Positions 36,001-47,300 of a stretch of 64,000 bases of DNA are shown in pieces. The DNA comes from Himantopus leucocephalus (Eukaryota; Chordata; Aves; Charadriiformes; Recurvirostridae), in NCBI GenBank assembly GCA_003993805.1, contig RSEF01000005.1, positions 40,561,622-40,625,621 of the forward strand. The letters are read 5' to 3'. Each line of letters starts with the position of its first letter. The first letter of the stretch is position 1. The notes beneath the pieces are model-generated. The model saw only the letters and a program-made list of their open reading frames with translations, was not told the origin of the DNA and made no database searches. A program made the translations under genes and the position numbers.

Positions 36001-38009
36001 GTAAGCTAATGCCAGACACTGGCTTCATTTTCTCATCAAGCTCCAAGTTATTTCACTAAGTTCTCCATTCAGCATGCATTTTCTCACAGTAGAATAACTC
36101 AGGCAAAGCCAACATTTCACAGTAGAGTCCCTGATCTGCCCTTGCTCAGATGAATATCTCAACTTACAGGAGAAAAGGCTTACTAATAAGTGTTTATATA
36201 AAGGACCCTACATCTGTATTGTCAGTGACAAATAAAAATAATATGGCTAAATATAAACACGTGTAAATGAGGCATGAAAATAATCCATATTTTGCTTCTA
36301 AATCTGAAGGGATTATACCATACACATGCTGTATTTACAGATGGATTACTGTAAATATCCTCATTACATGCCTCTAGCTGTTGTTTCCTTTGTTAGAAGA
36401 TAGAAATGTTAAACAATTCAATGAGTTCAGAAATTAATAATTCAGAGAACGGAAAAAAAGACATCCTTCACAAATGCTTGTTCATTCCACTTACACCCAA
36501 ACGTGCAAAAGCTATGATGAGAGCAGCTCCCTCCCCTTCCCGTGCACTGCCAGTTGTACTGAGTGACAAGTGGAAGGAGCAGAACCCAAGGTCACCACAC
36601 CCCATCCCCTCCAGGCACAACTGACATAGCGAGGAGAGGTAGGTTAGTAGGAGAATTGTAGAGATTGGGTTGTTTAGGCTAGTGAGTAATATTGCCCATC
36701 TCGTTGTTATGGCAGAGTGAAAGCTAATCTTTACAAATGGAAATAACATTTTTACAGTCTAGTACAGTGCAGGCATATCTAAAACGTTTCCCAAAGCAAG
36801 TGCCTCAGGAAAAAGATTAGGTATTAAAAGGATTTAATAATAAGCGTAGAGATGATCTGGAGAGTTCAGAAACCCCCGCCAGTCTTTTCTGTAAAAGAAG
36901 ATGAAAATATCTGGGACAAATACAAAGGACAAAGCCAGAGAATCTGCCACAGGAGAAATGTGGTGGATCAAGTTGCAGAAAGATGAAAAAAGGGCTGAAA
37001 ACATCTTTCTGTCAAATTGCATGTGAATAAGAAAAACGTAGAAGACTTACTAGAGAGGGTTTGAAAAGAGACTGGTCTGGGTAGACAGAAATATTTTGTT
37101 TATGTCCTAGCTCACAGCAGATGGCCTAGGAAGAATTCAGATACAGATGTTTTTTGACCTTGCAATGGAGTTCTGAAAATATTAGAGAGCAATCGGATGC
37201 CCGGTGTAGAAGTGGTCTGATAGAGAGTAATGAATGAATGAATACAAGCCAATATAAACCATTTACTTTCCTTAATGTCTTGTTTCATGGCACAGTGACC
37301 CCCTTCCCAAAGTCAGTGATAGCTCAGTCTCTGGACTAAGGTCTTATAAGCACCTTCTTAGTCTTCCTCCTAAATTCATGCCTGACACTCACAAAGATTT
37401 AAAAGCTATATGTTACCTTTTCATCCTCTTTTCAGTGATGGATAGAAGTATCTCAATTTTAGCAGCCTAAAATGTTACATAATTATGTATTTATGTTACA
37501 ATGAAAACAGCTACTTTCTACCTTTATAATAACCTACTTACTAAAATTCTTTTAAACAATGCAGTGGCCTGTCCTTTTTCTGCAGGAATTGCACAGCAGC
37601 TGATAAGACAGGAGAAGCTACTATAAGATTGAAATGTGATCATTTTTAATGCAATTAAAATTAAGTGATTATTAAAAAAAACACACATTAAATACGTTTT
37701 AGCCTAATCAAAGCAGGATTTGAGGTTTTCCCCTCTGCTGACCATGTATAGAAATGATGTCTGTGGAGCTACGTTCAGCCTCTGGGTCCTCAGCAAGGCT
37801 GTTCATCCAAGTCCTTAAAATACAAGGCATTTTGAGTTGCGGTGGGATATAAACATTGAAGTCTCAGTATGCCATACCTAATTTCAGTATAATGCCTAAT
37901 ACTTTCATGTTTTTCATATTATGTTTTCTTCCACTGGAAGAAAGTGCTCTTATTTTGGGATTAGGTGAAACCTCTGAAGGCGTAGGTAAAACAGCCACTT
38001 TTCACTTAC

Positions 38010-38234
38010 CACAGATGTAAGCAGCAGTTAAACTCCTTTTTGGAACAAAAGCTTTTGAGTAGGAACCACTGACTACAACACAGACACCACACAAGTTGTA
38101 TGGGAGGTCAGATGTCCCTGGTGCAGAGTATAAATGGGTATTTGTGTCTGTGGCAAGAGAATCACTGATAACACGGCCACAAAGAAAGCCATCAGAAGTT
38201 TTTGGCCACCATGCTAAATGAAAGAAGTCTTGGA
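38010..38234 (-). CDS. Largest exon, 74 codons, cysteine-containing (phase 1 in, 1 out)
   Basis: The donor is near-perfect (ATCTGTG/gtaagtg). It opens QDFFHLAWWPKTSDGFLCGR, includes LPYNLCGVCVVVSGSYSK and ends SLTAAYIC, so it holds four cysteines (LCG, LCG, GVC, YIC). The acceptor is doubled: ttccaag and, six bases further, tccaag, either of which keeps the frame (the exon would then end at 38228). The aromatic and cysteine pattern looks like a folded, possibly extracellular or luminal module, but I do not recognise it. It joins in phase to 47246-47300 upstream and 29820-29912 downstream. Confidence 0.88.
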
Positions 38235-40292
38235 CTTGGAAGTAAAATAGGTAACTACAGCTGCATTCATACTTGTCTATGGAAATTATGGGCATTATGA
38301 GGGGGATTACTGCAGAGTAGGAGAACCTGTTGATGACCAAGTATTTCAGTGTAAAAGAAAAAAAAGTCAAGACTCCAATGGCCACTGACTTCTCTAATGT
38401 AAAAGGGCATACAGAATATGAAGCAAGCAGGTGCAAAAAGATTATGAATATCCAGCACCTGTAAGCAAAGCAACGATAGAAATAAAAACAGGTACAAGAA
38501 AGAAGTACAGGGCAAAACAAAGAGCTGTATAACCTTTCTGATGTCTACGCCCTATAGTATTTTTGTTTATTTAACCCTAATCACACATTCCCCTCAGTTT
38601 AGGTAGGAAGCTACCTTAATTATTAAAATAGAGTTTGCTGAGAGTGGCATTAGAAATGAGGAACACCAGTGTCAAACATAGAGCACACAGAAATTCCCTC
38701 TCCCACAACACAAATACGTTCACTTTCTTACAAATATACCGTGCCTTAATTTTAAAAACGGGAACGTTGAGAAGTACATTGAGGAAGTCATCATTCCAGT
38801 TATGGCAAGGCATAAATGAGTAATTCAAACAAGTGTACATATACATTAAATTTTGCATGTGTAATATGCACTCCTCATTTTGGTGGAGTAAACGATACTT
38901 TGTTTTAAGCCTTCTTATCATAGAAGTACATGGCTAGCAGATTTCAGCTACAAATAAATAATCCAGAAAGAATCCAAACTACATCAAAATATTGATTATA
39001 ATTTCCATGGTTTAGAATTCTTATTCATTTGTGAAACTATTTTCTTTCTCACCACATCGTCCTAATCAACTGTTGCTATAAAGATTTTTACTAATCCGTT
39101 AAATTTATTTAACAACAGTCGTAGAGTTTTCTAAATGAATAAGTTAAAAGCAGATCTACGCTAACAGCTAATTGAAGCTTTTTAAGAATTTTAGCAAACC
39201 TAAATTTGTGTGCCTTAGTATTCTGCATCATTTATTTAATAGACGAGAAAATAAATGGGATTAAAGTTCCACCTTGAATATCAATAATTAAACAACCCAG
39301 CTGACTTATTGTCACTGAATAGCCTGAGATGTGGAGACTGGAGATTTCTTAATCACAGTAAGATGAAGGGACATTGAATCATTCATTAGCATCTTTTTCT
39401 ATCAGCTCTTTTTGAAGGATTTCGGTCAAACACAAAATAAGCAAACCCATTCCATACATTTTAAAAAACCTTCATTTAAAAACAAAACAAAAAAACCCAA
39501 ACACAAGCTTAGTTCTATTGCAAGTGATATTGGCATTATTAATATATTCCTTTTCTCCAGCTGCCCCCAGAATCATCCCTGAAAACCAGAGTATTTGAGA
39601 CCTACATTTATTTTCATTTATAAGTGAACTTTATGCTAAGTTTAGTTCTCTGAATTCATAGCTCTACAACTCTGCATGTCACTGTGTTTAATTGTATTTA
39701 TTATTAACAAAAAGAATGAAGGAAGTGTCTACTTCTCAGCCTATTTCTTCAGAAACCAATAAAGAATTCAAGGACACATCACCTTCTGTGAGGACTACAG
39801 AAATCTTTGGAAAAGCAATTTAAAAAGCAATAATATTTTTAAGATAAAGGCAGAATGGGAAAATAAGTTTCTAAAATGATAATATTTCCCTTATGGAAAG
39901 AATCCAATATTAGTAAACAAGTGTAACCTTAGAAAGTAGTCTCAAAATACTTCCAGGCTTTTCACTCCTTATGTTTATTAATCTATATGAAGTTAATTAA
40001 TTTTCATTGACACTTCTATGGAACCTGATGTATCTGATTTACTTTGAATAAATCCATTTATTTGTTGAAAACAAATCCATTAAAATTTTCTGCATGTTAT
40101 GCTTAAGGAATTTCTTCTCCCCTTGTTTCAAACGTCCATGACAATAATAAAATACAAATAACGTGAACAGGCCAGCTCTGATACTAAGTGCAGAAACAAG
40201 AGAAATGACACTAGTTACTTTCTCCACTCTGCCACCAGGCCTACTTATGATACAGACAGTGGCGTATTCACACATCAGTAAAATAATCATGA

Positions 40293-40297
40293 GTGAA
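40293..40297. repeat. Target-site duplication GTGAA, left copy
   Basis: It directly precedes the TG of the 5' LTR and is identical to 43658-43662 after the 3' LTR stub. Confidence 0.9.
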
Positions 40298-40844
40298 TGT
40301 CCTGATTTCAGCTGGGATAGAGCTAATTTTCTTTCTAAGGGTTGCTTTGTTTCAGATTTGGTACAAAAGGAATGTCAATATTGCATATTAGTTTAGTTGT
40401 TGCTAGGTGATATTTATATTATTCAAGGACTTGCTTCAGCTTCCCATAGAAGCTGAGAAGGAGCATAGAAAGAACAATGGAATGGCCAATGGAATATTCA
40501 GTACCATAGACACCATGCTTGTATATAAATCGGGGTTGGCCGGGGAGCGGGAATCCATGATCACTGCTCAGGACAGGCTGAGCAACAGGCTGCGTGGTGA
40601 CAGTGACTTGTGTTGTATTACTTTATCTTGTATATTCTTTTACCATCATTATTATTGTTGTTGTTATCTTCCTTTTTCTGTTATTGTTCCTATTAAACTG
40701 TCTTTATCTCAACCCATGAGGGTTTTTTTCCCCTTTCCTTTCCCCTCCTTTTCTCCCTCTTCTCCCTACTCTTCTGCAGGGGAAGGGGGAAAATGCCCAA
40801 GTGGCTGCATGGTCCTAGCTGCTGGCTGGGGTTAAACCACAACA
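40298..40844 (+). repeat. 5' LTR of the defective provirus, 547 bases
   Basis: It begins TGTCCTGATTTCAGC and ends ggttaaaccacaaca. A TATA box (TATATAAA) is at 40522-40529 and an ATTAAA signal at 40692-40697, placing U3, R and U5 in plus orientation. Its U5 block is shared with the solo LTR at 20820-21402. Confidence 0.9.
40522..40529 (+). promoter_or_regulatory. TATA box of the 5' LTR
   Basis: TATATAAA in the U3 part of the LTR, about 165 bases before the ATTAAA signal. It marks the former viral promoter; present activity is unknown. Confidence 0.6.
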
Positions 40845-40852
40845 GTCCTTTT

Positions 40853-40870
40853 TGGCATCCAACGTGGGGC
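40853..40870 (+). promoter_or_regulatory. Primer-binding site, lysine-tRNA type
   Basis: The 18 bases tggcatccaacgtggggc lie eight bases after the LTR end. They match the 3' end complement of tRNA-Lys (the 1,2 isoacceptor type used by betaretrovirus-like elements) except for two adjacent changes in the middle. Confidence 0.75.
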
Positions 40871-41038
40871 CTGGTGGGTTGAGATAATGACAAACCTGAT
40901 CAAAGCACGTTAGAACAATTTTGTCATAAGCATTCATTGTATGGGGTTAAAAGTCACAATGTTGCTGTCAGGGTTGAGTTTTGTAATACCTAACCCACAG
41001 TATGTGCTCCCTGGTGTGCTGTTTGTCATCCCTGAGAG

Positions 41039-41638
41039 ATGGGTCAAGATTATCGTTTTGCTCTGCTTTGTTGTGTGGGCTTACAAAATGATGAAATCTT
41101 AATGATTAAGAGCAATGAAGAAGGTGAAACGGAAGCAGCAGTTTCATCTCCATACTTCGGAAGCCATTTAGTGGAAACTTTTAGTAATTACACTTTTTAC
41201 CTTTTCTCCTCAGAGAACCAATCTGCGGGGGAGACACCTGCCTTCATCTCTCCCTTCTCCTCCAGGCTAATTACAACAGCATTTGAGAATTTTGGATACC
41301 CTTGGGATGCTCAAACCAGCAAGCTTCTATTTCTATGTGCTCCATTGTTTCTGAATATGTTTGTGATCTTGCTTAGGGTTAAACATTGGTGTGTATGCGG
41401 GCACACTATTCCAACCCCCACAATGTGCACTGCAGCTACTCAAACCCCGGTGACAAGGACTGCAGCTATCGAACAAGAGAACCAAGCTGTGCCAGTATCA
41501 GTCATCCAAATACAGAAGAAGAAATACACAAAAAAATCATTTTGCTTATTAAAGGATGAAGGTGAACCAGGGTCATCACGAGAACAGGAGGAAGAACCAG
41601 AGGTAATCATCCCATCATTATCCCTGGGTGAGCTGTGA
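41039..41638 (+). pseudogene. gag-like open frame of the provirus
   Basis: A 199-codon frame starting about 170 bases after the primer-binding site, where gag is expected. It includes a hydrophobic stretch and a polar, glutamate-rich C-terminal part. No complete capsid or zinc knuckle is visible. A second gag-like frame in another register runs 41939-42295, so the gag region is frame-broken. Assignment is by position and general look. Confidence 0.55.
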
Positions 41639-42670
41639 GATATATGAAAAGATTTCAGTCATCATCCAGATGGGCAAATTGTTACCTGGCTGCTTTGATG
41701 CTGGGATAACAGGGCCAGTAGCTTGGAATGAGAGGGTAGGGAAGCCAGGCAGCTGGGATCTCTGTCTAGGGAAGGGGATATTAACAAGGCAATTGGAAAA
41801 AGAACACAAACCCTCAGCCTCTAAAGGTGACTTCTGTTAGCCATGAAGGAAAGGTATCCCTTCAAGGAAGATATTCTATGTCACCCAGGCAAGTGGACCA
41901 TCATGGAGAGAGGTATCCAGCACCTGAGGTAATTAGCTGTGTGGGAGCTGATTTATCTTGACCTGAATGACCCGCTGTCAACCACAAATCCAGATGAAGT
42001 CCTATGTATCCGACCAATACAGCAGAAGTTTCTACAGAGCACAGCATCATCATATGTCAGCTCATTGGCAGCAATGAGCTGGGGAGATGAAGAGACACCA
42101 GTGGTAGATGCAATGGCTGGCCAACTCCAGCAACATGAAGAAAGTCTTTCTACTTCCCCACTAGCCTGTGTCTTGGCCATGGAAAGACTAGTCCAGGAGT
42201 TCCAGCAACTCAAAGAGGATAGATCATATTCTCCACTTGTATGGACCATCTCAGCTATTAGAAGTAAACGTTTTTGTGCTCAAGAGAGAATATAGAGGGT
42301 ACACACCACAAGGCACCCTGTGGTTTTACTTCTGCAACCACGGAGATGACATGAAGAAGTGGGATGGAAAACCTATCTCGATCCTACAGGCACAAATACA
42401 TGAGTTGCAAGAAAAAACAACCACAAATGGGGGCTCTTCCTGAAAAATTGCTGCTCCAGTTTCCAGTGGGCAGAAGGGTTTCTAATCCTTTTGAAAGAAC
42501 TTCCAATTTGTATTTACAAGAAGTGAACAAGGATGGGATTTGAACACACGCACAAGCAACACAAACCCATTCATTGACAGTGGATACTACGATCAGAACT
42601 AGAGGGGTCCTGCCCCCAGCCAGGTTCAGGAAAGGGACGACTGGGTTTACTGGACTGTGTGGATTCAATG

Positions 42671-43009
42671 GCCTGGCACATCAGACCCCCAGGAGTATAA
42701 GCTCTGGTAGACACAGGTGCACAGTGTACCCTAATGCCATCAAGCTATAAAGGGATAGAACCCATCTGTATTTCTGGATAGACAGGGTGGTCTCAACAGT
42801 TAACTGTATTGGAAGCTGAAGTGAACCTAACCGGGAATGACTGGCAAAAGCACCCCATTGTGACTGGCCCAGAGGCTCCATGCATTCTTGGCACAGACTA
42901 CCTCAGGAGAGGGTATTTCAAGGACCCAAAAGGGTACCGGTGGGCTTTTGGTATTGCCACTGTGGAGACAGAGGAAATTAAACAGCTGTCTACCTTGGTC
43001 AGTCTCTGA
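42671..43009 (+). pseudogene. Retroviral aspartic protease remnant
   Basis: The catalytic motif LVDTGA is encoded at about 42704-42721 (DTG at 42710-42718). A premature TAG at 42779-42781 interrupts the frame, which then continues in register to a stop at 43007-43009. The downstream part has the GTDYL motif typical of the link between protease and reverse transcriptase. It is non-functional. Confidence 0.8.
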
Positions 43010-43034
43010 GAGGACCCTTCTATTCTAGGGTCCA

Positions 43035-43516
43035 AGGCAGCCAAGTGATATGCCACAACTGATATCGCTAATGCATTTTTCTCAATCCCTTTGGCAGCAG
43101 AGTGCAGGCCACAGTTTACTTTCACTTGGAGGGGTGTTCAGTACACTTGGAATCAACTGCCCCAGAGGTAGAAACACAGCCCCAGCATTTGCCATGGACT
43201 GATCCAGATTTCACTGGAACAGGGTGAGGCTCCAGAACACCTGCAATACATAGATGACATCATCATGCAGGGCAATACAGCAGAAGTAGTTTTTGAGAAA
43301 TGAAAGAAAATAACCCAAATCCTTCTGAGAGATGGTTTTGCCACAAAACAAAGTAAGGTCAAGCGACTTGCACAGAAGATCCATTTTTTAGGAATAAAAA
43401 AAATAATGGCAAGATGAATGCCATCAGATCCCAACAGATGTGATCAACAAAACAGTAGCTATGTCTCCACCAACTATTAAAAAGGAAATACAAGCTTTCT
43501 TAGGCATTGTGGGTTT
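43035..43516 (+). pseudogene. Partial reverse transcriptase of the provirus
   Basis: The palm region is present with the catalytic YIDD at 43247-43258, followed by the start of the thumb and connection. The fingers that should precede it are missing, because the protease ends only about 25 bases upstream. An in-frame TGA follows near 43302. The frame then breaks off abruptly at the LTR stub, so RNase H and integrase are absent. Confidence 0.8.
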
Positions 43517-43657
43517 TTTATCTCAACCCACAGGGGTTTTTTACCTTTCTTTTCCCCTCCTTTTCTCCCTCTTCTCCCTATCCTTCTTGAGGGGAAGGGT
43601 GAGAACCGTGCAAGCACCTGCGTGGTCCTAGCTGCTGGCTGGGGTTAAACCATGACA
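43517..43657 (+). repeat. 3' LTR stub, last 141 bases only
   Basis: It aligns with 40703-40844 of the 5' LTR (start tttatctcaaccca, end ggttaaaccatgaca) with moderate divergence. The junction to pol lies in a T-run shared by both sides, suggesting a deletion at short homology. Confidence 0.85.
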
Positions 43658-43662
43658 GTGAA
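43658..43662. repeat. Target-site duplication GTGAA, right copy
   Basis: It directly follows the terminal CA of the 3' LTR stub and is identical to 40293-40297. Confidence 0.9.
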
Positions 43663-43776
43663 TAAGGTGGAACTGCATGTGTTTGGTTAGACAGGTTCTC
43701 ATCTGTGCCATCATTTGAAATTCTGTTGTTAAAGTCAGTCCACCGACAAATCCTAATGGTGGTCCACGCTCACACA

Positions 43777-43807
43777 GTGTGTGTGTGTGTATATATATAT
43801 GTGTGTC
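43777..43807. repeat. (GT)n(AT)n microsatellite
   Basis: A run of GT units turns into AT units and back to GT. It is short and may be polymorphic. Confidence 0.8.
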
Positions 43808-46800
43808 TCATTCTTTGATGTTACACCAAATGAATACAAGGTTAAACCCAAGTAGGGAAACTCCAGGTATAAAATCTGACTGGAGCAATTCCCTGTGGTC
43901 ACAGATTACATATGTAACTGTTATTTTGACAGAACCACAAGGCAAAGCAATTTACAGTTGTATTAAAAATGCAAATATGTCTTCTAGCTGTACCGCAACA
44001 CACTTGGAACCACTTGGACTTTGAGTTTATCTCATAGCCCAGGGCTGGATTAAGCCAATTCCTGTGATTTAACAAGCTGAAGTTAACTACAGAGAAAAAA
44101 ATCTTGGTCTATAACTAGAGTCTGTAGAGCGTATACTTTAATTGTAGTTTTTATAAAGTTTCTAGAGGCTACAGTGGCAGAATTAATTTATCCAAATGCA
44201 CCTAAAATCAGCATAATGGCAGATTGAGCCTGAGGAAGCCTGTATCATCAATCAGAAATCTTTAAACTGTCAGTTGCCTCAGCTGTGTTCAGTCTACATG
44301 ATGACAACTATATCACCACCACATTAGTGCCACCAGAGACAGCATTCACCAAAACACAGGGAGATGGGAAGGGGGAATACTTTTATTATACAAAGACCAG
44401 AATGACTTTTTTTTAGAAGCAGTATCTCACTTTGTAATTCTGAAGGACTTAGAACATACAGGAAATTACTGTTACACTGTGTAGGTGTGTAGACTTTGAC
44501 CTCTGTGCAGAATAGACCTGAATTAATACTCACCGTAATTGTCAAGATTTAGTACTGTGGCATAATATTTTACACCAAATATCTCTGTAATATAGGTAAC
44601 TTCATTTCTGGAATATACTCTTTCCAAAGAGAATTAATTCATCTTCTTTTAGAAGGTATCTGGTATATTCCAAGCTCAGGGTACAGTAAGGTTATTCCAG
44701 CGTTTGGATAGGATTTTCTGTTACTTCTGTATTGTTCAAATATTTGTAGCAATCAATGCCACATGGGGGAAAAAATTCATTGATTACCCAGGAAATTATG
44801 CCAAAAAGCAGACACAGGAGAACAGAAATCATCAGCATTCATTATAATAATTCTTTTGGCAGGAAAGGGGAGTTGTTTTCACGAGAAAAATTTGGACAGT
44901 AATACCTTTCATAAGGAATGTCATAAACCTCCCTGAAACCTCAAGAGACAGAACTAACCTAATATTCACCTTCTGCAGAGAGTTTGGAAGTGACAGCCCT
45001 ATTAGCAAACTAATTAACAATCCATTATAAATGGCTAAATTAATTTTCATGGCTTAATTATAAACCCTTTATGAACCTAAAATTTTCAGATGCTCCATTG
45101 TTAATAAGACACATAACCTTAAAACTCATCACAATGAACCACTAATTTAAATGACTACAATGAGTAATGCAGAAAAAATATATCAATGTTCATATTAACA
45201 TACTCCTATTAAATATTTCCTTCTACAAAATACCAACTAAATGCACTCTCACTGCTTTTACGTTATAGTACAAATACAACTGTATTTCAATACAGGTGCG
45301 CAATCGGATTTTTGCAGGTACACATTGATCTGGAATCCGCTTGTAATAAAATATAACTGGATTGTCAGGATATTGCTTTCAGTGATGCAAGTATTGTTTA
45401 TTCAGCATAGAGTCTCATGAGGGCTATGTCCAGCTAGAAAATAATGCAGACAAGTTACAGTGGATCTGTAAAACCAAATAGTTGGTGATAAGGGTTTAAT
45501 GTCCACACTACATTAATTCCAGTGGCAGCTGGGTTTGCTTTTTAACCTTTGGGCTAACTTTAGCCTGGCCCCTTGGACTGAATGACAATTTGCATCCGAA
45601 GCCACTCCTGAAGCACATCTACCAACTCAGTTTCATCCAAAAGAAAGCCAAAAAGGCTACCGAAAGGATCAACTGAGACTGCTTCCAAGTGTGAACCAAA
45701 GCATATATGGGGAATGAGAAGATTTGCTTCAAACCAAGCTCTTGATCCAAACGTAAATTGGACATACCCCAGAGGTCAACAACTTGACATTTTGTCTGGA
45801 GGCTTTATGTTGAAATGTGATTATTTAAAGTGGGAAATTTCACACTTGGTACTGCTGAAAGCAAAAATCTCTGAAAATTCTGAGGACACCAACTGTTCTT
45901 TAAACTCAAAGGATCGTACAAATCCGATCAATAAAATTTCATCTGGAAAAGAAAAGGATTTTACTTTAAATGGGGAAAAAAAAAAAAACAGACAAACCCC
46001 TCAACTTCTGACAGGTTCTTAAAAAACAATGAGTAACAACAGACTCCCTCCCAAGACAGAAATTCCAATAGTACAGGAGCACAAAATATCCACTGAAATT
46101 GCCTTATGGTATATCACTGACATCTTCTGAAGAAAAGGTGTTTCTGTGATGGTCTTCCCTATGCCACTCTAAGCAAACAGGTACCTTCAAGACTGGTAGT
46201 GGAGAATTTAGTTGATAAGGCATATGTCATACTGCCTGGAAGAAGGAAGTAAGAAGACGCACTGAAATAACACCATGAAGTGACAAGAAGCACAAGAAAG
46301 TGCAAAAAAAAAAATAGACTGTGGAAGTGCCAGGTCAACTCTCCTAATGGGTAAAAGATAAACACAGATTTGGCCTTGGTTCTGATCCAGTCCCTCCCTC
46401 AGTACTCCAGATCAAGCCAACAATAAGAGTTCTCAGGCTCACTACCAGCTTGCAACCAGACCCTCTTCCTTTGACCACCCCTCCCAGTAAAAACAGAGGG
46501 CTCTGTCTACAGTTTCTTACGGGGTCCCTGCTACTTCCCTCTGGGAGGCCAACTAGGTTCTTCCAAAACGACTGTGTAGCAAAGCTGAGGGACTATTTCA
46601 GCCTTACAGTGTGGTTAGAACTATGACAAATTTGATACCCGCCATTGTATAGGTCTTCATTTTTAAGCCAATAGGTCTAACGCCCTAAAGTCTTTGGACA
46701 ACTTGGGGAGATGTCTATTTCAAAGGCTCTTTCACCATTTGCTTTTCTTTGCAAGCTGTTGGCTAGACTGCCAACACAGTTCAGAAGACCCAGTCAGGTA

Positions 46801-47245
46801 AGAGTCGTTGTTTCCTTAAAATTGTCTAAGAACATATTAGAGAAAGACATTGGCCCACAGTCTTAAAGGAAATATATTAATGCAATAGATCACCTGTTCT
46901 CAACTCAAGTAACAGGCTGATATTGGCTAAAGAATACTTCCTTAGGGTAGCCAGCTGGGCTATGACTCGATCTGTCACCACTCAAGAGAAAGACACACTC
47001 TCCTAGCAAGCCCAGGCTTTCACAGACAGCTGTACATGTGCATATCCCATTCCCCACCCCAACAGCACAGTACAGTTGTCCACTCTTCGATGTAGACAGC
47101 ATTCTCCTGCCCCACTCAGAGCCCTTATCCCCTTTTTATTGAGCTTGTGTTACTGCCATTAGTAGAAAAGTTTTCTTTTTCCTTCTTTTCCTAAGATGGA
47201 AAATGGCCACTTCTTTGCAGGTACACAGAAAAAAAACTTGCTTAC

Positions 47246-47300
47246 AAATTTCAGTTGATGATTCCAAGAAATCAGCAAAAGATTTTGAAGATATCAAAAC
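47246..47300 (-). CDS. Exon, 18 codons (phase 0 in, 1 out)
   Basis: The acceptor is strong (cagatttttcttatatgcag) and the donor good (GAAATTT/gtaagc). It reads VLISSKSFADFLESSTEI plus a split codon. The leftover T joins TC of the exon at 38010-38234 to give TTC, continuing in frame. It looks like a strand followed by a helix. Confidence 0.7.

Larger units (their letters stand above)
29913..38009. other. 8-kb intron with LINE pieces and a 100-N gap
   Basis: It holds the reverse-transcriptase remnant at about 32680-32800 and the CR1 with gap at 32803-33022. The forward 138-codon frame at 31703-32119 is not supported by splice sites or recognisable sequence. I see nothing else to name. Confidence 0.5.
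40298..43657 (+). mobile_element. Internally deleted avian endogenous retrovirus (defective provirus)
   Basis: In order: full 5' LTR, primer-binding site, gag-like region, aspartic protease remnant, partial reverse transcriptase and a 141-base stub of the 3' LTR. The perfect GTGAA duplication on both sides shows that this is one original insertion and that the losses came later. RNase H, integrase, any env and most of the 3' LTR are gone. Stops and frameshifts interrupt the remaining frames, so it cannot make a complete protein set. The LTR style, 5-base duplication and lysine-type primer site fit an ERVL- or ERVK-like avian family; I cannot fix the name without a library search. It is antisense to the host gene, inside its intron. 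Confidence 0.9.
38235..47245. other. 9-kb intron hosting the defective provirus
   Basis: It contains the provirus at 40298-43657 and a (GT)n(AT)n microsatellite at about 43777-43807. The remaining sequence is AT-rich with no recognised gene. The minus-strand frame at 40039-40290 has a hydrophobic run and one good acceptor but no matching donor. Confidence 0.5.

Noticed and set aside
40039..40290. Minus-strand frame with a hydrophobic run and a strong acceptor, like a membrane exon
   Set aside because: No acceptable donor in a fitting phase; exons 47246 and 38010 already join in phase without it.
41618..42668. Minus-strand frames within the provirus
   Set aside because: Shadows of the plus-strand retroviral sequence, with no independent support.
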